NCBI GenBank assembly: GCA_003427395.1
Contig: BFEA01000890.1
Location: forward strand, 16,385-36,384
Direction of reading: 5' to 3'
Length of the DNA stretch: 20,000 bases
Source: Chara braunii
Taxonomy: Eukaryota; Streptophyta; Charophyceae; Charales; Characeae
Part shown: positions 9,632 through 16,711 of the stretch, piece by piece
Layout: the number at the start of each line of letters is the position of its first letter
Numbering within the stretch: position 1 is the stretch's first letter
Notes under the pieces: model-generated
Told to the model about the DNA's origin: nothing
What the model saw: the letters and a program-made list of their open reading frames with translations, nothing else
The model's database searches: none
Program-made: the position numbers and the translations under genes

Positions 9632-10108
9632 ATGCTGTAGGTTCGAATAACCCCCGCAAGAATTCAAAGAATAACCACAGGAATCTGATAATAATAAGGC
9701 TCCTATCTCTGTAGAAAAACAGGAAAAACTAGGGTTCGCCTATTGGACTTGTAGAGGCATGCTTACCCCTAGCGCTCGAAGTGCCCGGTACGACGTGGCT
9801 CCTTTTCTGTAGTGCTGAGCCTTCAATCAGGGCTGCGGAGGGAGGTTAGAAACTGCCTATACCTCGCTGTCCAGTCAAAGGATCACTAGACTGGGTGATG
9901 ATCCTCTGTATACTCAGGTAGGACCTTGGGAGTAGGGATGCGCCGGGAATAGTGATGATGCGTAAGTGTGGAAGGGTGTCTCATAGAAGACCGGTTAGGC
10001 AATACATCGGGATGATCAAATGGTCAGGTGCTGGCAGGCCTGTGATATGCCTAGTAGCCTGCCTCCACATTTTTTGGGGAAGCTACGCGGGAGTCATAAA
10101 AATGAGTT
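9632..10108. other. Unassigned intergenic sequence
   Basis: GGTTCGAATAACCCC near 9640 resembles a tRNA T-arm, but no tRNA fold could be built around it. No other signal was seen. The last 8 bases (AATGAGTT, 10101-10108) form the left TSD of the following transposon. Confidence 0.4.
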
Positions 10109-10915
10109 GGAAATGACTGCGCAGGTCACCCGTGCACAGTTCCGAATTCGACGGAAGGAATAACGGTTACAGGGCAATGCGGTTATGGGCCGAGGGAGGG
10201 CAGTTAGAAACTGCAAAAACAAAAACAGAACTGTTGTTACAGCTTTGTGCACTTCTAGCCGTTGGAAGTTCGGAAGTGGCAAAATCAGGCGGCCACTAGT
10301 GTTTTTTTTTTTGTTTTTTTTTTCCGCATCTGTGCCTTTTTTTTTTCTGGCCCCTGAGGCATTTCTTCTTTTTTTTTATCCACACCTGCCACTTTTATTT
10401 TTTTCCCCCTGCCTGTGACTTTTTTTTTCTGCACCTGCAACTTTGTTTTTCCTTTTTTCTCCCCTGCCTGAAACTTTTTTTTTTCTTTTTTTTTCCGCGC
10501 CTGCTTATCCCACTGCCGAGCTGTCTACGACTCCAGGCCACACCCCTGGCTGGGCCATGGCTGCAATGTCTTGGCCACGCACATGGCTGGGCCACAGCCG
10601 AGATGTCTAGGCCACGCCCGTGGCCGAGATGTCTAGGCCACACCCGTGGCTGGGCCACGGCGGAGATGTGTAGGCCACACCCCTGGGGAAATGAGCCAAA
10701 AACGGAGGGCCTGCTACCAGTAGCTGCTCCCAGGCCAGGCCAGGCCACGGGAAAAAAGAGCGGTACCACTACCTACTTTAGGCCGTTGAAAGCATGACAT
10801 GATTTACTTTTTTTCTTGCAGTTTCTAACTGGTCTTCGCCCAAGCTTGCAGTGGACTGTTATTTCTGTGAATTCTGAATTCTGAACTGCGCAGCCTTCAC
10901 AGACGCAGTTGTCCC
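10109..10915 (+). mobile_element. Non-autonomous TIR DNA transposon with 8-bp TSD
   Basis: AATGAGTT flanks the element exactly at 10101-10108 and 10916-10923. The termini are GGAAATGACTGCGCAGGTCA on the left and, reverse-complemented, GGGACAACTGCGTCTGTGAA on the right. The inverted similarity continues for about 100-140 bp to CAGTTAGAAACTGCAA. The interior contains T/C-rich tracts (10301-10495) and the 36-bp minisatellite. The 8-bp duplication with imperfect TIRs fits the hAT superfamily, though the ends are not the usual CAGGG, and a Mutator-like element is possible. There is no transposase ORF. It is 807 bp and is the intact counterpart of the split copy at 5272-7356. Confidence 0.85.
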
Positions 10916-10920
10916 AATGA

Positions 10921-11055
10921 GTTATAATTGGGCTATGGGCCAAGATACAGTTTTGAATTGCAGTTCGGGTAATGTATACAACTCAGCTTTCTGGCCAGGT
11001 AGGGTGCCGGAAGTGCACTTACAAACTGTATCTTGCCCCATACTGCAATTAGAAC
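10921..11055. mobile_element. 135-bp palindromic MITE-like element
   Basis: The left arm (10921-10953) and the reverse complement of the right arm (11023-11055) agree at about 29 of 33 positions, both ending in CAAGATACAGTTT towards the loop. The loop is 69 bp. It overlaps the right TSD of the neighbouring transposon by three bases, so that transposon may have landed at the edge of this element. The similar ORFs on the two strands (both reading MGQDTV) are a by-product of the palindrome. Confidence 0.75.
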
Positions 11056-11520
11056 TTGTTTTTATGACTCTACTGAAATTACCCCTTAAAAAAGAAGAAG
11101 CCATGGGCGTGATAGACCCATGAGCTGTTGAAATACAGACCTGAGTTCAAATCCAGACGGATTAGACAGATGAAATTACTTGCGGCCCGTCAATACCATA
11201 TATCTCAAGGCCATCCCCCCTATTCTTTTTCTCTTATTGAACAATCATTTCACATACTTCAAATCATGCATGAGGCTGGGACTGTGAGCCTCACCGTTGC
11301 ACCCATCTTCAAAGCCAATCGGCCCTTGCCGTCACCCCTTACGAGAAGGAAAGGAGGGAAGAAAAAGAAGAGTAAATCGTTTAGGAAAAAAGAACGAAAA
11401 GAAATCCTTTGTTCATCAACCATTCCTTCGGTTGACATCTGTGTGGAGGGGCGAAGGCCTTTGGAGAGTTCCCAAAAAAAAAAAAAAAAAAAAAAACTCT
11501 GGAGAGGCCTTCACAGGTGT
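11056..11520. other. Unassigned, with an A-run flanked by inverted repeats
   Basis: A pure A run (11474-11496) is bracketed by GAAGGCCTTTGGAGAG (about 11454) and CTCTGGAGAGGCCTTC (about 11497). These can pair at GAAGGCCT/AGGCCTTC and AGAG/CTCT. GAGTTCAAATCC near 11142 resembles a polymerase III B box, but no A box is visible upstream. No gene was recognised. Confidence 0.45.
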
Positions 11521-12606
11521 CGGGTTCTGGTGGCGGGATTCATCATTTCTGCTCACGTGATTGGATGTCGGATTCGGTTGTTTCGGGTAACGAAGGTAGT
11601 CCCACTGTGAGAAGGGGCGAATTCCTCTGCGGAGGCTGTTTTCGGGACATCGATAGGGATCCGGTTCTGGGGCCAAGTCCCAAGTCCCACTTACCCGAAA
11701 TCTCAATTTCCGTTCCGACCATAGATTACAGAGATCCACGGTCACAAATGAAGAATTAGCGTAAGTGGGACTTGGCCCCTGGGGCCTGGACCCACTAGCA
11801 AGGTATTCTACCACGCCGTTCAGGATTTCGATCACGTGTGGCATCGAGTGACTGAGTACGGCCGTCGAATAGATCGGATCTGGACGGCCTGGTAGTTTCC
11901 GAGCGGGGACTGTAAAGATGCCCACCTCCCGTCCAATGAGATGCGTCGAATACAAAAAAAAAACGAAGTTGGACTAACTTGGACATGATAGCTCGTGGCT
12001 TTGCGTGGGCGGGAAGTCTGGATTTTATGGGCTTTAAAAGGGGGGGGGTTGATTTCCAGACTTCGTTTTTTTTTTTTTTTTTGGCTCTGAGAAATAGAAC
12101 TTGAAATGTGAAATTCCGAATTCGAATATTGTGGTGCATCTGACAGGAACGCTTCCGCGTCTGTCGGATGGCCTGCTAAAGGCCTCATGAGATACATGGG
12201 GATGAATGTATCACTATGGCCATTACTTGTTCATCCTCGTGAATGTGTTCGTGGACACATTTTATTGCCACGGTACATCACTATGAAGACTTACGTGAAG
12301 GAGATCGTACCAACCCATGAATTCGGGTGCACAGCTGTTCTTCATAGTTTTATGTGCTATTTCAATTCATTCTAAAAATCAGAAAACGATCCATTCATGC
12401 AAATAAAAAATCACTTCGTATTTTCCAAAAAAACATAAAACTGTGTCACGCGTCGTAGGATACTTCTCTAGTGGGTCCAGGCCCCTGGTCCCATGATTCA
12501 TCGGGTTCTGGTCACGTGATTGGATGTCGGACTCGCTAGGGTGGGGGATCTAAGGTAGTCCCACTGCTAGGAGGATCCGATTCCTTTGCAGAGGCTCCTC
12601 CGTCTG
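11521..12606. repeat. Cluster of interleaved direct and inverted repeats
   Basis: A direct repeat of about 110 bp (about 11523-11633 and 12499-12606) shares CACGTGATTGGATGTCGGA, AAGGTAGTCCCACTG and GATTCCTYTGC/GAATTCCTCTGC blocks. An inverted pair pairs 11669-11694 with 11761-11779 (GTAAGTGGGACTTGGCCCC). A second inverted pair joins 11778-11798 to 12468-12488 (CTAGTGGGTCCAGGCCCCTG, one mismatch). A long T run lies at 12064-12082. The layout fits two related MITE copies with a secondary rearrangement between them. Exact element borders are not clear. Confidence 0.65.
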
Positions 12607-12964
12607 ATGACGTGGTGACAAGAGGAGATGTTGCACAGGGTAGGGTTGGTTCGAATAGTGACTTAATTGCCTTGTAATAAGCGGGACTCTTTTTTTTTTT
12701 TTTTTTTTTTGAAAGGGCCCAGTGCCCAAGGCTGATATTACGGGATTCATTTTCATTTTGATGGTTCGTTGCTTTTCCTCATGCCTGCGTCATAGAACGA
12801 GCTTCAGGATTGGTTCCCTGGCCTGAGGCATCTATTTTCATGCCCAGTCTGGGTGTGTGTCCCTCCCTCCCTTTTCTTCCTCCTCATTGATCACTCCACG
12901 ATGAACTTGTCTTTCCTCTTTAAATTTCTTTCCTCTCCTTTGTCCTTTGTAAGTGGGAGACGGA
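12607..12964. other. Unassigned, with a T homopolymer
   Basis: A run of about 22 T lies at 12689-12710. The remainder (12711-12964) shows pyrimidine-rich sequence and no recognisable gene. Confidence 0.45.
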
Positions 12965-13200
12965 CTTCAAAGGAGACCTGTGTGAGAGAGAATAGCCTAG
13001 CAGGGCATAAAAGGGAGGGAGAGCTTCGGAGGAGAGAATGGTGAACCACTGAACCTTCTGCACATCTCCATGATCTTCTTCCGTGGCGCTTCAAAAGAGA
13101 CCGAGCTGAGAGAGAATTGCGTACCTGGACACAGAAGAGAGAGCTTTGGGAGAGAGAATGGCGATCCTGTTTCAGGTCTCCATGATCTTCGTCACTGGCG
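12965..13200. repeat. Two-copy tandem repeat, unit 112-124 bp
   Basis: Copy one (12965-13088) and copy two (13089-13200) both run from CTTCAAARGAGACC through GAGAGAGAAT to TCTCCATGATCTTC and end in TGGCG. A third copy begins CTTCAACCTAACAGG at 13201 and stops. Length differences between copies are not multiples of three. Confidence 0.85.
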
Positions 13201-13290
13201 CTTCAACCTAACAGGTCATCTTGGACTGCGGAGGTGGGAACAGTCTGCTTGAGTGAACGAAGGCTCGATTTTGAGCGGAAAGGGAACAAC

Positions 13291-13386
13291 CATTGAAAGG
13301 GATTCACCCTTTCAATGAGACTAACTAAGTCCGGGTTGGCGCTCCAGTCGCATGATGGGAACTGTTACTCATTGAAAGGGTGAATC
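13291..13386. repeat. Perfect 11-bp hairpin with a third inverted copy
   Basis: CATTGAAAGGG (13291-13301), a five-base loop and CCCTTTCAATG (13307-13317) form a perfect stem-loop. GATTCACCCTTTCAATG at 13301-13317 is also the exact reverse complement of 13370-13386. Confidence 0.85.
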
Positions 13387-13441
13387 AACAATCAACAAGC
13401 AACAAGCAACAAGCAACAAGCAACAAGCAACAATCAACAAG
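13384..13441. repeat. CAACAAG heptanucleotide microsatellite
   Basis: Tandem 7-bp CAACAAG/CAACAAT units, about eight copies. The CAATCAA variants lie at both ends. Confidence 0.9.
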
Positions 13442-13734
13442 ATACTAATTAAGTCTGTGTAGGCTCGACTCTCGAGCTACATCTGGGCTCGACCCAGAGG
13501 AATTCCAAGTCCGTGTAGGCATTCGCATTCTTTTCATTTTCAGCGGAGTGTTGTATAGTGCATATTCCGACGATTAATAACAGGACGCTGGAGCAGTATT
13601 CCAGCAGCTGACAGCCTGACGCTACCCACCAGTAAATGGGAGGGTTTTGCTCGGACAATGAACGGCTCGTGCATCGCCGCAGAGGGCACCTCAAAAGCGC
13701 TTCTTTGCTCATTACAGGTTCAAGGACAGCACAA

Positions 13735-13782
13735 TCCTCCTCCTCCTCCTCCTCCTCCTCCTCCTCCTCCTCCTCCTCATCG

Positions 13783-13817
<35 letters not shown>

Positions 13818-13890
13818 GCCATCGCTATCCACACCATGTTTATCATCATCATCGTCATCATCATCGTCATCATCCTCATCATCATCATCA
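13735..13890. repeat. (TCC)n to (TCA)n compound trinucleotide array
   Basis: A pure TCC block (13735-13778) passes into TCA/TCG units (13779-13817). After a short unique spacer, more TCA/TCG units follow (13834-13890). Scattered TCATCATC remnants continue to about 14080. The poly-Ser, poly-Pro/His and poly-Asp/Glu ORFs here are translations of the array. Confidence 0.95.
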
Positions 13891-14448
13891 TGATCGCAGA
13901 TTCATCAGCCTCATCACGGTCATCATCATCACTATGATTACCTGCCGCCGTGTTGGACGCTGTAGCCAAGACTTTCAGGGCAGATCTCGGCTACACGGCT
14001 GATTATCATCATTACCACTGCCATGAACTTCACTCCCATTCTCATCATCATCTCCAGCATCATTATTATCTTTATGATTATCATATTGGCAATTAGAACC
14101 CCAATGACGTTTTGACATAGCCGTTAAAATAGAGCACACGAAGTCGTCTGCCGTGCCACGATTCCCTAAGATACCTGAGCTTGTTTCAACACACTACAAC
14201 GGGGTTACAACTGGACAAGTGCTAGGTTGATCCTGGAGTGTCTGTCTGGCAAATCCGGCGCAATGGATCCCATTCCATCGCAGTGGTGCATAGTCCCAAT
14301 TCTCGGAAGTTTGTCGCCTTCAATGTAGAAAAGGCAGTTTCTCGCTTTGTGGATAATCGGGTTCGACAAACGGTGCTATGGTGTTGTTGTAGCCATACAG
14401 CGACAGTCTGTAGTCACTTGCTCACAACTCCGTCTTGGTGGATCACAG

Positions 14449-14452
<4 letters not shown>

Positions 14453-14522
<70 letters not shown>

Positions 14523-14601
14523 TTGACCTTGACAGTGGTCACTCTGCTCACGGCATCTCGCCCGTTACTCGACATAACACTCGTCTCTTGTCCATCATCA
14601 T

Positions 14602-14682
<81 letters not shown>

Positions 14683-14760
14683 GACCTTCACATTGGTCAC
14701 TCTGCTCACGGCATCTCGCCCGTTACTCGACGTCACACTCGTCTCTCGTCCATCATCATC

Positions 14761-14808
<48 letters not shown>
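14453..14808. repeat. Compound array: GA and CA tracts alternating with an 82-bp unit
   Basis: GA arrays lie at 14453-14519, 14629-14680 and 14763-14808, and a CA array at 14602-14629. Between them an 82-bp unit (14522-14603 and 14680-14761, period 158) is present twice. The copies share TTGACCTT, GGTCACTCTGCTCACGGCAT, CTCGCCCGTTACTCGAC and CATCATCATC and differ at about seven positions. The higher-order unit of unique block plus microsatellite was therefore duplicated as a whole. Confidence 0.95.
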
Positions 14809-14809
<1 letters not shown>

Positions 14810-15330
14810 GGTTGTAGTTGCCAACCCCAATGCTATCGGGGTAGGTAGCGACTACTTTGATGGAATGGGGGCAACCGTTTTGCCTCGGTCGTCGGCTCCT
14901 CTGTGTCTCCCGGTGTTCTGGGACAGCCGCTTTTTTCTACCTTTTTTTCCGGTGCTGTTGTAATTCGTCGATACTCTGTCGATCGTCGACTCCGGGTGTC
15001 CACATCTATGGAGTGTCTTAATGGGGTAATTTTGTCCGAGCACACAGACGACAGCATACACGAGACTTGGGAAGAGCGCACTCTGCTCAATGCCAATCGG
15101 GGGATCCAGTGGTCTATTTTTAGGTCGCAGGCCAGCGTCTGCTCATGTTCCTAGGGGACGGGACCACCACCTCAGGAGAGGCACAGGCATTGGTCCTGTG
15201 TTGGCACGGTCCTTGACTGATTCCACCGGCTGTCCCCTGGCCGGTGTTGCCCACCAACAGGTCGGGAGCAGCCCCCCCGCATGTTCTCTTCCTGAACACG
15301 GTTCTGGCTGCTACGGGGTTCCCTGTATTA
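14809..15330. other. Unassigned intergenic sequence
   Basis: A plus-strand ORF of 83 codons (14903-15154) is free of low complexity, but I recognise no domain in it. TCGATCGTCGA near 14979-14989 is a short perfect palindrome. No other features are supported. Confidence 0.4.
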
Positions 15331-16171
15331 GGGCCTCGCCACACCACTCTTAACAACTCTTTTTCAAGAGTTGCTGCATCGCCACACAGCCTCTTGACAC
15401 TTGGGGCAGTCAACAGCTGTCAGAGTGGCAGCCTCTTGAAACCCCGTTTCAAGAGAAGCTCTTGAAAGATTCAAAACCCCAGTTAGCCTGCAACTCGTGC
15501 GTTTCCAAGCGTCCTTGAGGGCCTCGCCACACCACTCTTGAAACCCGGTTTTCGAGAGTTGGAGCCGTCGCCACACAGCCACTTGAGAGTTGTGGCCCGA
15601 AAACTCTTTCCAGAGTTGTCAGACCTTGTTTCGAGAGTAGACTCTCGAAACTCCTAAACGCCCAGCCTGCAACGCGTGCGTTTTCAAGCGTTCCTCGGCC
15701 GAACCCTTGAGGGACTTTCAATTTTCGAGAGCTGTCTGGCCGTTATCCTGACTCCATTCGGAAAAGACAAAGCTGTACGACTGTCGTTTTTCATCTTTTG
15801 TCCAACACCATAGCCCTTTCGAGAGTGCTGTGTGGCGAAGGCGCCTCATCTCTCAAAAACCCGACTCTCGAAAAAGTCTGACAACTCTCGAAAATTTTTT
15901 GCGTTTCGAGAGTGGTGTGGCGAGGCCCTGAGCGTCCTTGCCCGAACCCTTGAGGGACTTTCAATTTTCAAGAGTTGTGAGGCCGTTATCCTGACTCCAT
16001 TCGAAAAAAACAAAGCTGTATGACTGTCGTTTTTCATCCTCTGTCTAACACCATTGCCCTTTGGAGAGTGCTGTGTGGCGAGGGGCGGAAAACTCTTGAA
16101 GACCCAACTCTTGAGAACGTCTGACAGCTCTTGAAAAATTTCCCCGTTTCAAGAGTGGTGTGGCGAGGCCC
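15331..16171. mobile_element. Outer MITE copy, interrupted by a second copy
   Basis: The left end at 15331 (GGGCCTCGCCACACCACTCT...) is the reverse complement of the right end finishing at 16171 for about 21 bp before diverging. The flanks read TTA on both sides (15328-15330 and 16172-16174), which with GGGCC ends resembles PIF/Harbinger (Tourist-like) MITEs. Without the nested insert the element would be about 430 bp. Inside, TTCAAGAG or its complement CTCTTGAA occurs eight times. A secondary inverted pair TCGCCACACAGCC / GCTGTGTGGCGA lies further in. It has no coding capacity and sits about 200 bp upstream of the gene. Confidence 0.8.
15519..15928. mobile_element. Inner MITE copy of the same family, 410 bp
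   Basis: The left end 15519-15544 (GGGCCTCGCCACACCACTCT then TGAAAC) is the reverse complement of 15903-15928 with a single mismatch. The interior aligns with the outer copy, including the shared blocks GAACCCTTGAGGGACTTTCA and GGCCGTTATCCTGACTCCAT. The insertion left either a 3-bp TGA duplication (15516-15518, 15929-15931) or a 10-bp one, AGCGTCCTTG (15508-15517, 15931-15940). The 10-bp reading restores an outer sequence that resembles the inner copy better. The internal motif here is TTCGAGAG/CTCTCGAA (eight copies), unlike in the outer copy. Confidence 0.85.
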
Positions 16172-16375
16172 TTACTATAATTATTAGTAGCGGTAGCGGT
16201 AGGTAGCTAGTGTGAGGAGGACTTAAGAGAACAATGGAGCTTTATTAATTAAAAAAAAAAAAAAAAAAAAAAAGGAAGAAGAAGAAAAAGAAGAAGACTT
16301 GGAAAGAGTGCAAACGTCGGAGCCCTTGCTGTTGTCCCAGCCGCCTCTTCGCCGGCGAAATTTCAATAAGTCGAC
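16172..16375 (+). promoter_or_regulatory. Putative 5' region of the gene
   Basis: This is the only sequence between the MITE end and the first in-frame ATG. It holds a TTTATTAATTA stretch (16241-16251) that could act as an A/T-rich core element, a 23-base A run (16251-16273) and a GAA-rich purine tract (16273-16297). An in-frame TAA just before the ATG (the frame reads TAA GTC GAC ATG GGG) closes the frame upstream. A promoter role is inferred from position only. Confidence 0.3.
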
Positions 16376-16711
16376 ATGGGGAGCAGCGCTGCCGCCATCG
16401 ACCGGATCCTCGAACGTCGCTACCAAGGGTGCTCTGTTACTTCTGAACCACGTTGCTATGGCTTGGATTTGGATCTAGTTCGAGACAGCACCAGGGATTT
16501 GTCACCCCCTTCAGAAAGCCTGAAACGTCGGATTGAGAGGTTGATTCTGGTAGAGCACATAGAGAACGTAGTGGGGTGGCTCATACTCACCGAGATCCTG
16601 CTTGTCCTGGGATCCTTCGGCACTTCCATGGAAAGAGAAGCGTTATGGCTTTGCATGGACGAAGACCGTTATGGCTTTGCATGGCCATCTTCGTCGTGGA
16701 GACGATGCTGA
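16376..16711 (+). CDS. N-terminal segment of the armadillo-like protein
   Basis: The ORF begins with ATGG in a good context (GTCGACATGG), after an in-frame stop. Residues 1-58 are polar and charged. Residues 65-81 (VVGWLILTEILLVLGSF) form a predicted membrane helix. From about residue 95 the reading is out of frame because of the 26-bp insertion, so the last 17 residues are an artefact and the natural continuation is the frame starting MAIFVVETML at 16681. If the insertion is real, this locus makes only a 111-residue peptide with one membrane segment from this start. Confidence 0.55.
   Translation: MGSSAAAIDRILERRYQGCSVTSEPRCYGLDLDLVRDSTRDLSPPSESLKRRIERLILVEHIENVVGWLILTEILLVLGSFGTSMEREALWLCMDEDRYGFAWPSSSWRRC

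Noticed and set aside
9636-9660. tRNA T-arm-like GGTTCGAATAACCCC
   Set aside because: There is no acceptor stem, D arm or anticodon arm at the expected spacing.
10395-10769. 124-codon minus-strand ORF with repeated HLGHGRGLDISAVAQP-type blocks
   Set aside because: The repeats come from the 36-bp minisatellite in the non-autonomous transposon, which is a multiple of three and so stays open by chance.
11126-11160. tRNA-like or SINE B box (GAGTTCAAATCC)
   Set aside because: No A box at the right distance and no cloverleaf could be drawn. One box alone is weak.
13449-14002. Poly-Asp/Glu, poly-Ser and poly-Pro/His ORFs
   Set aside because: They come from the (TCC)n/(TCA)n trinucleotide array read in different frames. 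No unique domain flanks them.
14238-14764. ORFs of 109-148 codons containing Arg-Glu runs
   Set aside because: Most of their length is microsatellite, and the rest is the duplicated 82-bp unit.
15364-15721. Several Trp/Cys-containing minus-strand ORFs (EWCGEAL, VVWRGP)
   Set aside because: They are translations of the MITE ends and interiors and recur because the element is repeated.
16642-16664. Tiny GT-AG intron explaining the first frame break
   Set aside because: It would be 23 bp, far below normal spliceosomal intron size. The direct repeat explains the shift better.
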